Assembly (NCBI GenBank): GCA_051861205.1
Contig: JBHYDC010000021.1
Coordinates: 3,377 to 67,376, forward strand
Direction: 5' to 3'
Origin: JBHYDC01 sp051861205
GTDB lineage: Bacteria; Pseudomonadota; Alphaproteobacteria; Rhizobiales; Pleomorphomonadaceae
DNA: 64,000 bases
Shown here: positions 1-9,105 of the stretch, in pieces
Position numbering within the stretch: position 1 is the first letter of the stretch
Layout of the letters: each line of letters starts with the position of its first letter
Made by a program: the position numbers and the translations under genes
The notes under the pieces: generated by a model
Databases searched by the model: none
Told to the model about the DNA's origin: nothing
Seen by the model: only the letters and a program-made list of their open reading frames with translations

Positions 1-531
1 GGCAAGCAGCGCCTCGATCGAAGCTTCGTCGTGCGGCTTGAAGACGAGAACGTGAGCGCGAGAGAGCAGCGCGGCGTTGAGTTCAAAGGACGGGTTTTCC
101 GTGGTCGCGCCCACGAGCGTGATGGTTCCATCTTCCATCACGGGCAGGAAGCCGTCCTGCTGGGCGCGGTTGAAGCGGTGGATTTCGTCCACGAAAAGCA
201 GCGTGCCGCGCCCAAGCTGGCGCCGGGCACGGGCGGCTTCGAACATCTTTTTCAAATCCGCAACGCCTGAAAAGATCGCGGAAATCTGCTCGAAGGCAAG
301 GTTGGTCTCGCGGGCGAGAAGGCGCGCGACGGTGGTCTTGCCGGTTCCGGGCGGGCCCCAAAGGATCAACGATCCGAGCGAACCGGATTTGAGCATGCGG
401 GTGATCGTGCCCTGCGGCCCGACCAGATGATCCTGTCCCACAACGTCGGACAGCCTTTCCGGCCGCAACCGGTCGGCAAGCGGGCGCAGCTTCGCCGTTT
501 CGTCGGGGGACGCGGCGAAGAGGTCGCTCAT
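1..531 (-). CDS. rarA: Replication-associated recombination protein A (RarA/MgsA), C-terminus outside window
   Basis: AAA+ ATPase of the RarA/MgsA/WRNIP1 family, which acts at stalled replication forks. The visible 177 N-terminal residues contain the start MSDLFAAS, the signature RLRPERLSDVVGQDHLVG, the Walker [11 protein letters not shown], the Walker B LLFVDEIHRF and the sensor-1 [10 protein letters not shown]. The gene runs off the left edge, so the helicase-lid and tetramerisation domains are not seen. The ATG at 531 overlaps the TGA of the upstream protease gene (ATGA), which suggests translational coupling. A second, broken rarA-like sequence of a different lineage lies near 15.1-15.8 kb. 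The family call is firm. Confidence 0.95.
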   Translation of the reverse strand, partial: MSDLFAASPDETAKLRPLADRLRPERLSDVVGQDHLVGPQGTITRMLKSGSLGSLILWGPPGTGKTTVARLLARETNLAFEQISAIFSGVADLKKMFEAARARRQLGRGTLLFVDEIHRFNRAQQDGFLPVMEDGTITLVGATTENPSFELNAALLSRAHVLVFKPHDEASIEALLA

Positions 532-1952
532 CGGAAGGCCATGCGCATGATCCGGCCGCCACGGTCGATGGTCATACGCCAGAACATCGGCTCCTCGCCG
601 GCCGCTGCCTGCAACTTGGCGGTATCGGTCATCTCCGCGCCATTGACGGCGAGCACGATATCGCCGCGCACAAGCCCGACCCCCGCGGCGGGCGAACTGC
701 GGGCGACGTCGGTGATTACGACGCCGGTCTGGCCTCTGTAGGCGAGGCCGATGCTGGCCGCGACCGCCGGAGACAGGTTGGCGAAAGTCGCGCCCTGGAA
801 GGGCGATGGCGTTTCGATGGTCACCAGCTCGCGCGGGGTGGTCTCCGGCGGCGGCTCCAGCGCCACGGTCACGTTGAAGGCGCTGCCCGCCCGGTTGAGT
901 GTCAGCTCAGCGGTATTGCCGACGCCTTTGGTCGCCAAGCGGTAGTTGAATACACGCGGATCGGACACCTCGATGCCATCCACCATCAGGACGAGATCGC
1001 CGACTTGAAGCCCCGCCTGAACGGCCGGTCCATCCGGCGCCAACGAGGTGACGAGCACGCCGGTGGGACGATCGAGACCCAGGGTTTCCGCGATATCGGA
1101 GGTGACGGGTTGCAGGTCGGCGCCGATCCAGGGCAACTCCACCGTGGAGCCGCCTTTGCGGGCGCTATCGATGACGACGCGTACCATGTTGGACGGGATG
1201 GCGAAGCCGATGCCGTTCGATCCGCCGCCCCGGCTGAAGATGGCCGTGTTGATGCCGACGAGATTGCCGCGCGTGTCGACCAGGGCGCCGCCGGAATTGC
1301 CGGGGTTGATGGCGGCGTCGGTTTGAATGAAGAACTGATAGTCCGAGATGCCGACTTGGCTGCGGGCGAGCGCCGACACGATGCCTTGCGTCACGGTCTG
1401 CCCCACGCCGAAGGGGTTGCCGATTGCCAGCACGAGATCGCCGACTTGAAGCTCGTCGCTATCGGCGATGCCCAGCGCGGGAAGCTCGTCCCTCACGTTG
1501 CGCAGCTTTAAAACCGCGAGATCGAGTTGCTCGTCTTTCAACACGACGTCGGCCTCGAATTCGCGGCGATCCGTCAGCGCCACCTTCACCGCGTCGCCGT
1601 CTTCGACGACGTGGTTGTTGGTCACGATCAGGCCGGAGGGGTCCACGATGACGCCGGAACCGAGCGACGCCTGCTGACGGTTCCGGTTTGGGGCGGGAAA
1701 GTCATTACCGAAGAACTGGCGGAAGAACGGGTCGTTCATCAACGGCGACTGCGACACCTGGACCCGCCGCGTCGAATAGACGTTCACGACCGCTGGGCCG
1801 GCGATTTTGGCGATCGGCGCGAAGGAGAGCTTCACCTCGGCATCGGAGCCTGGAACGACCCTCTGTTCGGCGGCGCCCGCAGGAAGGAGGGCTGCGGACA
1901 GGCTTAGGATAACGGCGAGGAGGGCGGCGGTGAAACACTGGCCTTTCGGCAT
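528..1952 (-). CDS. Periplasmic Do-type serine endoprotease (DegP/DegQ/HtrA family)
   Basis: This 474-residue protease-chaperone degrades or refolds misfolded envelope proteins. It has a cleavable signal peptide (residues 1 to about 27, ending PAGAA), then a trypsin-like domain with the triad His in IVTNNHVVEDG, Asp in DLAVLKL and Ser in NPGNSGGAL. Two C-terminal PDZ domains follow, around residues 265-350 and 375-470. Length and layout match the DegP/DegQ/MucD group, but the sequence alone does not decide between those names. It lies directly upstream of rarA with a 4-base overlap, an arrangement known in Alphaproteobacteria. The start ATG precedes the signal peptide directly. Confidence 0.95.
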   Translation of the reverse strand: MPKGQCFTAALLAVILSLSAALLPAGAAEQRVVPGSDAEVKLSFAPIAKIAGPAVVNVYSTRRVQVSQSPLMNDPFFRQFFGNDFPAPNRNRQQASLGSGVIVDPSGLIVTNNHVVEDGDAVKVALTDRREFEADVVLKDEQLDLAVLKLRNVRDELPALGIADSDELQVGDLVLAIGNPFGVGQTVTQGIVSALARSQVGISDYQFFIQTDAAINPGNSGGALVDTRGNLVGINTAIFSRGGGSNGIGFAIPSNMVRVVIDSARKGGSTVELPWIGADLQPVTSDIAETLGLDRPTGVLVTSLAPDGPAVQAGLQVGDLVLMVDGIEVSDPRVFNYRLATKGVGNTAELTLNRAGSAFNVTVALEPPPETTPRELVTIETPSPFQGATFANLSPAVAASIGLAYRGQTGVVITDVARSSPAAGVGLVRGDIVLAVNGAEMTDTAKLQAAAGEEPMFWRMTIDRGGRIMRMAFR

Positions 1953-2048
1953 GAGACTCAGGCTCCGGATCGCTTCGAACTCGCCTCTATTTAGGCGCTG
2001 CGAGAGGATCGGGCAAAGGTCAATCGGCGCACCAGCGGCAGCGACGGA

Positions 2049-2243
2049 TCAACTCGGCGTTCCGATAAGCGTGATCGTGCACCACAGAACGACGGCACCG
2101 CTTGAAAAGGACCACGCGAGCGCTTCGAGCTTGTCCTTATCCTGCCGAAAGGCTTGCGCATTGGGAAGAACGACCCGGACGGCAGCGGCTCCCAGTGCGG
2201 CGAGGACGAGCACGAGGAACAGAAACGGCAGACTTTCAATCAT
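2049..2243 (-). CDS. Small hypothetical membrane protein
   Basis: A 64-residue protein of unknown function. The first 25 residues form a hydrophobic segment (MIESLPFLFLVLVLAALGAA). A short polar loop with RQDKDKLE follows, then a second hydrophobic stretch with WSFSSGAVVLWCTITLIG, so two membrane spans are likely. An upstream TTG at 2270 would add nine residues, but the ATG fits the membrane-segment boundary better. No clear ribosome binding site is visible at either start. It lies between gatB and the protease gene on the same strand. Support is the membrane-protein composition and its position in a same-strand gap. Confidence 0.5.
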   Translation of the reverse strand: MIESLPFLFLVLVLAALGAAAVRVVLPNAQAFRQDKDKLEALAWSFSSGAVVLWCTITLIGTPS

Positions 2244-2300
2244 GGAAGACCCGGGCGTCCGAAGCAGCAATGGTTAACGCCACAGGTCTAAACACAGGAA

Positions 2301-2347
2301 AGCCCGAGTTCAAGCCCCTTTGAAAATCAAGGGCTTAAGCTCGGGCT
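2301..2347. other. Long imperfect hairpin downstream of gatB
   Basis: Two 17-base arms (2301-2317 and 2331-2347) pair as an 8-bp outer stem (AGCCCGAG/CTCGGGCT), a short imperfect middle of three positions, and a 6-bp inner stem (AAGCCC/GGGCTT) around a 13-base loop. It lies in the 280-base gap after gatB. No T-tract follows on either strand, so a classical intrinsic terminator is not shown. It could end or stabilise the gatB transcript, or act as a processing site. Confidence 0.5.
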
Positions 2348-2524
2348 GGGCCATTGGCCAAAGGATGCCCCTTCCGATGAACGGAGGGGCCGCCGTGTGG
2401 GGGAACACCTCGCGGGTGGGGGGCGATGAGCGAAGCATCCTTGTCCCACACGGCATGGATACAACGGGCAAACGCGCACCGAGTTCCGCGACGTATCAAT
2501 CTTTTTTCTACGAACAGGGAATTT

Positions 2525-4006
2525 TCACTCGATTCCGAGTTTTTTCTTTACGAGGTCGTTCACGGCCTGCGGGTTGGCCTTGCCGCCCGTCGCCTTCATG
2601 ACCTGACCGACGAACCAACCGGCCAGCGTGGGCTTGGCCCTTGCCTGCTCGGCCTTTTCAGGATTTGCGGCCACCACATCGTCAACGGCCTTTTCGATGG
2701 CGCCGGTATCGGTGACCTGCCGCATGCCGCGGCTTTCAACGATTTCCTTAGGCTCGCCGCCCTCTTGCCAGACAATTTCGAAAAGATCCTTGGCGATCTT
2801 GCCGGAGATCGTACCGTCGCGAACGAGATCCACGATGCCGCCAAGCTGCTCGGCGGAAACAGGGCTATCCTCGATGCCCCGGCCCTCTTTGTTGAGGCGG
2901 CCGAACAACTCGTTGATCATGAAGTTGGCGGCGGCCTTGCCATCCCGGCCGGCGGCGACGCGCTCGAAATAATCGGCCGAGGAGCGTTCCAGCGTCAGAA
3001 CCATCGCGTCATAAGGCGTGACGCCATAGTCGCGGATGAAGCGGGCCTTCTTTTCGTCCGGCAGTTCGGGCAGTGCGGCCTTGAGACCAGCGACCCACGC
3101 CGGATCGAGTTCCAGCGGCAGGAGGTCCGGATCGGGGAAGTAGCGGTAGTCGTGCGCCTCTTCCTTTGAGCGCATCGAGCGGGTTTCGCCCTTGCCCGGA
3201 TCGTAGAGGCGGGTTTCCTGATCGATCTTGCCGCCATCTTCGATGATCGCGATCTGGCGGCGCGCTTCATATTCGATCGCCTGACCGGCAAAGCGCATCG
3301 AGTTCACGTTCTTGATTTCGCAGCGGGTTCCCAGCGGATCACCGGGGCGGCGGACCGACACGTTGATATCGGCGCGCATGGAGCCCTCCTCCATGTTGCC
3401 GTCGCAGGTGCCGAGGTAGCGCAGGATGGTGCGCAGCTTAGCGAGATAAGCCTTCGCCTCCTCCGACGAGCGCAGATCCGGCTTCGACACGATTTCCATC
3501 AGCGCCACGCCCGACCGGTTCAGGTCGACGAAGGACATGGTGGGGTGCTGGTCGTGGATAGACTTGCCGGCATCCTGCTCCAGATGCAGCCGCTCGACGC
3601 CGACCTCGATCGACGCACCGCCGTCGAGATCCACCGTGACGACGCCCTCGCCCACGATCGGCTGCTTATACTGGCTGATCTGATAGCCCTGCGGCAGATC
3701 GGGATAGAAGTAGTTCTTCCGGTCGAAAACCGAGACGTGGTTGATGACCGCGTTGAGCCCAAGCCCCGTGCGCACCGCCTGCGCCACGCACTCCTCGTTG
3801 ATCACGGGCAGCATGCCGGGCATCGCCGCATCCACCAGCGACACATGGGTGTTCGGTGCCGCGCCATATTCCGCCGAGGCGCCGGAAAACAGCTTCGCCC
3901 GCGATGTGACCTGCGCATGAACCTCAAGCCCGATCACGACCTCCCAGTCGCCGGTGGCGCCCTTGATGAGCTTCTTGGGATCTGGCGTGCGGGCTGCGGC
4001 GGTCAT
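2525..4006 (-). CDS. gatB: Asp-tRNA(Asn)/Glu-tRNA(Gln) amidotransferase subunit B
   Basis: The 493-residue catalytic-partner subunit of GatCAB, which converts misacylated Glu-tRNA(Gln) (and Asp-tRNA(Asn)) to the amidated form. The GatB core starts at [12 protein letters not shown] and carries family blocks such as [14 protein letters not shown], the segment [14 protein letters not shown] and CEIKNVNSM. The C-terminal YqeY-like tail domain ends [20 protein letters not shown] chose the ATG at 4006 because the upstream 27 residues are not GatB-like. It is separated from gatA and gatC by the two glycosyltransferase-like genes, whereas in many bacteria the three genes are contiguous. Confidence 0.97.
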   Translation of the reverse strand: MTAAARTPDPKKLIKGATGDWEVVIGLEVHAQVTSRAKLFSGASAEYGAAPNTHVSLVDAAMPGMLPVINEECVAQAVRTGLGLNAVINHVSVFDRKNYFYPDLPQGYQISQYKQPIVGEGVVTVDLDGGASIEVGVERLHLEQDAGKSIHDQHPTMSFVDLNRSGVALMEIVSKPDLRSSEEAKAYLAKLRTILRYLGTCDGNMEEGSMRADINVSVRRPGDPLGTRCEIKNVNSMRFAGQAIEYEARRQIAIIEDGGKIDQETRLYDPGKGETRSMRSKEEAHDYRYFPDPDLLPLELDPAWVAGLKAALPELPDEKKARFIRDYGVTPYDAMVLTLERSSADYFERVAAGRDGKAAANFMINELFGRLNKEGRGIEDSPVSAEQLGGIVDLVRDGTISGKIAKDLFEIVWQEGGEPKEIVESRGMRQVTDTGAIEKAVDDVVAANPEKAEQARAKPTLAGWFVGQVMKATGGKANPQAVNDLVKKKLGIE

Positions 4007-4434
4007 GGAAGCCTCGGATCTTGGGGGCGGCGAAACAGGAGCGTTTGTCGGGAAAGCTGATTTCCCAAATGACACGAGCGCAGTCAACGCAGCTTATTGC
4101 CCGCCGGCATCAATCTTTGATGGACGGACAAGAGCTTGCGGAGTTTTGGACGAGCCGCCCGGTGCGGTCAATCATTCCGCGCGAAAGCACGGGTGCCAAC
4201 CGACTTTTGCGGCGAGTCAGCCCGCTTGTTTTCCCGGCTCGACGGCTCCAACGCATGCGACATGCAGCATTACTGATGTTGAAGAAATTACATATCGTTG
4301 TTGACATATTTTATAACCAACAACAAAATTATATGCTCATCGCGCGTCTGCGGCGGCCTATGTGTCTGAATTTGTTACTTTTGGTTCTATCTCCCCAAGT
4401 TTTTCACGGACAATCATAGCGAAAATTGTAAAAT
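4007..4434. other. Intergenic gap, AT-rich in its right half
   Basis: 428 bases between divergent genes, so it should hold promoters in both directions. From about 4270 the composition becomes AT-rich, unlike the flanks. A perfect 7-bp inverted repeat, GTTGTTG (4297-4303) and CAACAAC (4318-4324), surrounds an AT-rich spacer. A TTGACA hexamer overlaps the left arm (4301-4306), compatible with a -35 element for the plus-strand gene, although no good -10 at standard spacing is certain. I see no convincing gene here. Confidence 0.4.
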
Positions 4435-5085
4435 GTGATGACTTATGCATTTGCTCACGTGAAGAGAATATCGCTGGTTGGAAACGGGCCCGTGGCACGG
4501 GCGACGGCAGGGGAAATCGATCGGGCCGACCTCGTCGTTCGGATCAACCGTGGCGACCTTTGCGGCGTTGCGGGGCGACGAACGGATCTGTTGATCTTGC
4601 GCGACCCCGATCAAATCGCGCGGTCCATCGCCAAGGGCGACCCGATGAACCCCCTTGCCCAGCGCGGCGCCGGGCGGCTTTTGTTTCTGGCGCCGCCGCA
4701 AGTGGCAAAGGATCGCGCTCTGGTGGACTGGCTGGCGGGGGGTAAACCCGTGGAGTTCCTGCCGCCCGACCTTCGCCCGCGCTTGAACGAACGGCTCGCC
4801 CGCTTCGAGGGCGTCAAGGATCCCAAACCATCGACCGGCGCTTGCGCGCTTTGGTACCTATTGGAGCAGTTTCCCGCCGCGCGGATCAATCTCTACGGCT
4901 TCTCACACGCCGGATGGGAGGGCCACGCCTGGGATGCCGAGCGCACCTGGGTGGACGAACTAGCCGCCCAAGGCCGCGTGAGCCGCGCGCCGATTGAGGG
5001 AAAGCTCGCACGGCTGGGTGTCGTAGCTCAGTGCCGACGCCAGTTTGTGCGAGCGCTGCGCCATGTTCGCGACATGAGAGCGTGA
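4435..5085 (+). CDS. Glycosyltransferase family 29 (sialyltransferase-like) domain protein
   Basis: A 216-residue protein resembling bacterial GT29-like proteins. The N-terminal SLVGNGPVAR followed by DLVVRINRGDL recalls the sialylmotif pattern (nucleotide-sugar binding; glycine-rich NGP, then acidic and RxN positions). The region PSTGACALWYLLEQFP and the later YGFSHAGWEGHAWDAERTW match the second and third conserved blocks (TG, YGF, H). There is no signal peptide or membrane span, so it is probably cytosolic. The donor sugar cannot be assigned. Start choice is uncertain: a GTG at 4459 would begin directly at MKRISLVGNGP. It is convergent with another glycosyltransferase-like gene three bases away. 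Confidence 0.7.
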   Translation: MMTYAFAHVKRISLVGNGPVARATAGEIDRADLVVRINRGDLCGVAGRRTDLLILRDPDQIARSIAKGDPMNPLAQRGAGRLLFLAPPQVAKDRALVDWLAGGKPVEFLPPDLRPRLNERLARFEGVKDPKPSTGACALWYLLEQFPAARINLYGFSHAGWEGHAWDAERTWVDELAAQGRVSRAPIEGKLARLGVVAQCRRQFVRALRHVRDMRA

Positions 5086-5088
5086 GGC

Positions 5089-6036
5089 TCAGGTTTTCAG
5101 CCCCCGCAGCAACTGCACATACTTCCGCTCCAACCACCCCGTCTCTCCCAGCGTATTGCGCGTGGGCTTGTCGTCGAGGGCGAAGCGGTGGCGGACGGCG
5201 TGGTAGAGGTGGGGGTGGCGGTCGTATTGGTGGGCGATGGGGCTGATGGCTCCGTTGGGGTTGCGGATGTAGCCGGAATCGTCGGTGGTGTAGTCGTCAT
5301 TTACGATTGTTGCGACGAGGCCGTTGTTGGTGTGGATGGTGATGCCGGGGAGCATCGCTTCGTGGGCGATGACGTTGGTGGAGCACTGGTCGAGGCCGGC
5401 GCGGTACCAACTGGCGGCGGGCATCTGACCGGCGACGAATAGCTTCATCGCGATGTAATTTTCCATCAGCGCCCGGCTTGCAACGACTGTGCCGCTACAG
5501 ATGACGGGGCGGTCCATCATGCGGGCTTCCATAGCCTTGCCTGCGGTCGCGCGCATACGTCGGCGGTTCCAGGTGGAGGCGGCGAAGGGGCGGCCCTCGT
5601 CGAAGAAGGATATCCCCTCCCCGGCCGCCTGGAACGGATCGGCCTGAAAGACCACGTCGGCGGTGTCGAGGAAGAACACCCGCTCGACCTGCCCGGCGAC
5701 GGCCCGGACGATGCCGAGCGCGGTGGAGTAGCGGCTGAAACGGGGATGGGGGGCCCAGGTTTGCGACGGGTCGATATGAACCGCGTCAACGTCGTGGGCG
5801 GCACAGGTGGCGATCATCTCCGGCGTGGGATCGACGATCAGCACGGCGTGGCAGGTGCTGACGGCACGCAGGGATTTCACAAAGACCGCCACGTCGTTCG
5901 CCGCGGCATTGGTGGCCGCGCCGAGGACGAGGTCGGTTCCCGCGCCGCAGGTGAGCGTTAGCGGGGTGTGCGGGCGCGCAAGGGCGCCGAAGAGCCACGA
6001 CCTGTACCGATGATGCTCGTGGAACAGGCGCAGCAT
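5089..6036 (-). CDS. Putative nucleotide-sugar glycosyltransferase (GT-A-like)
   Basis: A 315-residue protein with features of GT-A transferases. An early segment has alternating hydrophobic strands (DVAVFVKSLRAV; HAVLIVD). A later segment, VERVFFLDTADVVFQADPF, has the DTAD acidic motif in the place where GT-A enzymes bind metal and nucleotide sugar. A downstream region with SGTVVASRALMENYIA and the GLDQCSTNVIAHE motif resembles the acceptor-side motifs of such proteins. No signal peptide is seen. Substrate is unknown. It ends facing the GT29-like gene, and the pair may modify one surface glycan, which is inference from position only. It lies just downstream of gatA on the same strand. Confidence 0.65.
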   Translation of the reverse strand: MLRLFHEHHRYRSWLFGALARPHTPLTLTCGAGTDLVLGAATNAAANDVAVFVKSLRAVSTCHAVLIVDPTPEMIATCAAHDVDAVHIDPSQTWAPHPRFSRYSTALGIVRAVAGQVERVFFLDTADVVFQADPFQAAGEGISFFDEGRPFAASTWNRRRMRATAGKAMEARMMDRPVICSGTVVASRALMENYIAMKLFVAGQMPAASWYRAGLDQCSTNVIAHEAMLPGITIHTNNGLVATIVNDDYTTDDSGYIRNPNGAISPIAHQYDRHPHLYHAVRHRFALDDKPTRNTLGETGWLERKYVQLLRGLKT

Positions 6037-6043
6037 GGATGGC

Positions 6044-7519
6044 TCACCACCAGGGATCCGGCGCGAGCGTTCCGACAGCCGCTTCGATCACGCTGCCGGC
6101 CTTGAAGAGCGTCGCCTCGTCGAAGGGGCGGCCGATCAACTGAAGGCCGAGCGGAAGGCCGTCCGCCGTTTGGCCGGCAGGAACCGCGAGGCCGGGCAAA
6201 CCGGCCATGTTGACGGTGACCGTGAACACGTCGTTCAGGTACATTTCCACAGGATCCGCACCGGCTTTTTCACCGATTCCGAAAGCGGCGGACGGCGTGG
6301 CGGGCGTGAGGATGGCATCGACGCCGGCGGCGTAGGCGGCTTCGAAATCGCGCTTGATCAGGGTGCGGACCTTCTGCGCGCGCAGGTAATAGGCGTCGTA
6401 ATAGCCGGCGGACAGCACGTAGGTGCCGATCAGCACGCGGCGCTTCACCTCGGCACCGAAGCCGGCCGCGCGGGAGCGTTCGTACATATCGATCACGTCG
6501 TCGCCGGGCACGCGCAGGCCATAGCGTACGCTGTCGTAGCGGGCGAGATTGGATGAGGCTTCCGCCGGGGCGACGATGTAATAGGCCGGCAGGGCGTATT
6601 TCGTGTGGGGCAGCGAGATATCCACGATCTCGGCGCCTGCATCCTTGAGAATGGCGATGCCCTTCTGCCAGAGGGCGTCGATTTCAGCGGGCATGCCGTC
6701 AAGCCGGTACTCGCGCGGAATGCCGATCTTGAGGCCGCGAACGGAACCGCCCACAGACGCTTCGTAATCTGGAACCGGCAGGTCGACGGAGGTGGTGTCC
6801 TTCTCGTCGACGGACGCCATGGACTTCAGCAAGATGGCGGTGTCGCGCACATTCCGCGCGATCGGCCCGGCCTGATCCAGCGACGACGCGAAGGCCACGA
6901 TGCCCCAACGCGAGCAGCGGCCGTAGGTCGGCTTGATACCCACGGTGCCGGTAAAGGCGGCGGGCTGGCGGATGGAGCCGCCGGTGTCGGTGGCCGTCGC
7001 GCCGAGGCAGAGGCGGGCCGCGACGGCGGCGGCCGAACCACCGGACGAGCCGCCGGGCACGAGCTTGGCGTTGGACCCGGCGCGGCGCCAGGGGTTCACG
7101 ACGGGGCCGTAGTATGAGCTTTCGTTCGACGAGCCCATGGCGAACTCGTCCATGTTCAGCTTGCCGAGCATAACCGCCCCATCCGCCCACAAATTGGCGG
7201 TGACGGTGCTCTCGTAGGTGGGCTTGAACCCGTCCAGAATATGGCTGGCCGCCTGAGTGTGGACGCCTTCAGTTGCGAAGAGGTCCTTGATGCCAAGCGG
7301 AATTCCCTCCAGCGGCCGGGCGGTGCCGGCCTGAAGCCGGGCGTCGGACGCCTTGGCCATGGCGAGCGCCTTTTCCGGCGTTTCCACGATGTAGGCGTTG
7401 AGAATGCGGGCCTGTTCCATGGCCGCGACATAGGCCTCGGTCAGCTCTACGGCGGTGAAGTCCTTGGCGACAAGGCCCGTGCGCGCTTCGGCAAGCGTCA
7501 AATGAGTGAGATCGGTCAC
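6044..7519 (-). CDS. gatA: Asp-tRNA(Asn)/Glu-tRNA(Gln) amidotransferase subunit A
   Basis: A 491-residue amidase-signature enzyme that releases ammonia from glutamine for GatCAB. The Ser-cisSer-Lys triad is visible: Lys in [12 protein letters not shown], the cis-Ser in [14 protein letters not shown] and the nucleophile Ser in [11 protein letters not shown]. The C-terminal half has the GatA blocks [14 protein letters not shown] and [15 protein letters not shown]. Length matches the family. It lies 50 bases downstream of gatC, probably in one transcript, and just upstream of the GT-A-like gene on the same strand. Confidence 0.98.
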   Translation of the reverse strand: MTDLTHLTLAEARTGLVAKDFTAVELTEAYVAAMEQARILNAYIVETPEKALAMAKASDARLQAGTARPLEGIPLGIKDLFATEGVHTQAASHILDGFKPTYESTVTANLWADGAVMLGKLNMDEFAMGSSNESSYYGPVVNPWRRAGSNAKLVPGGSSGGSAAAVAARLCLGATATDTGGSIRQPAAFTGTVGIKPTYGRCSRWGIVAFASSLDQAGPIARNVRDTAILLKSMASVDEKDTTSVDLPVPDYEASVGGSVRGLKIGIPREYRLDGMPAEIDALWQKGIAILKDAGAEIVDISLPHTKYALPAYYIVAPAEASSNLARYDSVRYGLRVPGDDVIDMYERSRAAGFGAEVKRRVLIGTYVLSAGYYDAYYLRAQKVRTLIKRDFEAAYAAGVDAILTPATPSAAFGIGEKAGADPVEMYLNDVFTVTVNMAGLPGLAVPAGQTADGLPLGLQLIGRPFDEATLFKAGSVIEAAVGTLAPDPWW

Positions 7520-7569
7520 GGATCGAATCCTGAAAGAGCGTGTTCAAGCTGGTGCGCGGAGCCGGCGGG

Positions 7570-7857
7570 TTACTCGACGACCTTGGGCACCAGGAAAAAA
7601 TCATCGTCGGTCATGGGCGCGTTGGCGGTGACGCGGTGGGCATCGCCGCCGTCGGTCACGATGTCCGGACGGCGCTTCATGGTTACGGAGACGACCGAGG
7701 TCATCGGCTCGACGCCAGACACGTCGACCTCGTCGAGCTGCGCGACGAAGCCGAGGATCGAGTTGAGTTCATTCGTCATTTGGCTCGCCTCCTCATCGCT
7801 GACCTTGATGCGGGCAAGGCGGGCAACGCGCCTGACGGTGGCGGTGTCGACGGACAT
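7570..7857 (-). CDS. gatC: Asp-tRNA(Asn)/Glu-tRNA(Gln) amidotransferase subunit C
   Basis: The 95-residue stabilising subunit of GatCAB, which wraps around the GatA-GatB interface. Typical features are the N-terminal [17 protein letters not shown], the helix [24 protein letters not shown] and the C-terminal tail with [20 protein letters not shown]. Length is normal. It is the first gene of the gatC-gatA pair; the 194 bases upstream, divergent from the GGDEF gene, should hold its promoter. Confidence 0.96.
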   Translation of the reverse strand: MSVDTATVRRVARLARIKVSDEEASQMTNELNSILGFVAQLDEVDVSGVEPMTSVVSVTMKRRPDIVTDGGDAHRVTANAPMTDDDFFLVPKVVE

Positions 7858-8051
7858 GGACAGGACCCTCGCGGCACATAGGCGACGTTAAATCTCTTCG
7901 GCCGCGTATAGCAGAGCCGCAACCCGCACGCCAACGATGGAAAAGCGCGATCATGCATTGATATGGCGACGGCAACCGCACGTTAGTGGTTTTAGCGTAT
8001 GGTGAGCGGGAATAGATCGTATCGTAGTCTCAGATTGATCGAAGCTTACCC

Positions 8052-8939
8052 ATGAACATAGTTATTGTAGACGGTAGCCGTACCAGCCTTTTGATCATCA
8101 AAAGTCTTCTTGAAGGGCGCGGCGAAACTCTAAAGCTTTTTACAGACGGGCAAGCTGCGCTTCATTATCTGAAAAGTAATCAAAACGTTGACGTTCTGAT
8201 AACGAGTTTCGAGCTGGCGACGCTTTCTGGCGAGGAACTTTGCTGGGAAGCACGCGTCTTGGCCGATTCCGGACGCGCCCTTTACGTTATAGCCATGTCG
8301 GCCAATAACGATCCGGCGCACGTGATCGGGGTTCTGGATGCCGGGGCGGACGATTTCATGTCCAAGCCGCCGCGCACCGATGAGCTTAGTGCCCGTTTGC
8401 GGGTGGCGGAGCGCACGCTGATCATGCAGCGCCGCCTGATCGAATTCGCGACAATCGATTCCCTGTCCGGACTGTTGAATCGCAGGGCCTTCTGGGACCG
8501 GACCACCAAGGCGGTTCAGGCTTTGGCGGCAGACGGCACGCTTTCGATGATCCTGTTCGACATCGATCACTTCAAGCGGATCAACGATATTCACGGTCAT
8601 GATATCGGCGACAAGGTCATCCAGGCGCTGGGGCAGATCCGTGTGCCTGCCGACGCCGCGTTCGGCCGGATCGGCGGCGAGGAATTCGCGATCGTGCTGC
8701 CGGACGTGCCGCTCGACGGCGCGACGTCCGTGGCCGAGTATATCCGGTATCAAATCGCGGAGAACCCGATCGAGGTCGACGGGCAGATCGTAACCACGAC
8801 GGCAAGCTTTGGCGTTGGCGAACTTCGCAGCGGCGAGTTGGCGTCCGAACTCTATCGGCGGGCGGACGCGGCGCTCTATGAAGCCAAGAACTCCGGCCGT
8901 AACCGCGTCGTTTCCTTGGCTCAACACATAGCCGACTGA
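8052..8939 (+). CDS. Degenerate receiver domain fused to a GGDEF diguanylate cyclase
   Basis: A 295-residue protein that probably makes cyclic di-GMP. Residues 1 to about 125 have the receiver fold (MNIVIVDGS; the Lys in FMSKPP). The phospho-acceptor Asp expected in DVLITSFELATLSG is Ser52, and the acidic pair near the N-terminus is reduced to one Asp (D7-G8), so it probably cannot be phosphorylated in the usual way. Residues about 140-290 are a GGDEF domain with DSLSGLLNRRAF, FDIDHFKRIND and the active-site form RIGGEEF near residue 207, consistent with activity. The RxxD inhibitory site is not present at its usual position. It is a single gene, with no linked histidine kinase. Confidence 0.9.
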   Translation: MNIVIVDGSRTSLLIIKSLLEGRGETLKLFTDGQAALHYLKSNQNVDVLITSFELATLSGEELCWEARVLADSGRALYVIAMSANNDPAHVIGVLDAGADDFMSKPPRTDELSARLRVAERTLIMQRRLIEFATIDSLSGLLNRRAFWDRTTKAVQALAADGTLSMILFDIDHFKRINDIHGHDIGDKVIQALGQIRVPADAAFGRIGGEEFAIVLPDVPLDGATSVAEYIRYQIAENPIEVDGQIVTTTASFGVGELRSGELASELYRRADAALYEAKNSGRNRVVSLAQHIAD

Positions 8940-9105
8940 CCATGGTTGCGGCAGCGCGGACCACGATTGGTAGGACTCAAATGCGCCGTGGCGGCGTGGC
9001 ATCCGACTGGATTCTCCTCGATTGCATCTCGGGATAAGGTAAATTACGTATAGGGCTCAAGTTCAGCTACGCACCCTGACCTGACAAGACGCGGATCGAC
9101 AAGGA

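Noticed and set aside
5023..5031. GTAGCTCAG, a tRNA D-arm-like string
   Set aside because: It lies inside the GT29-like coding frame and no acceptor or T-arm can be folded around it.
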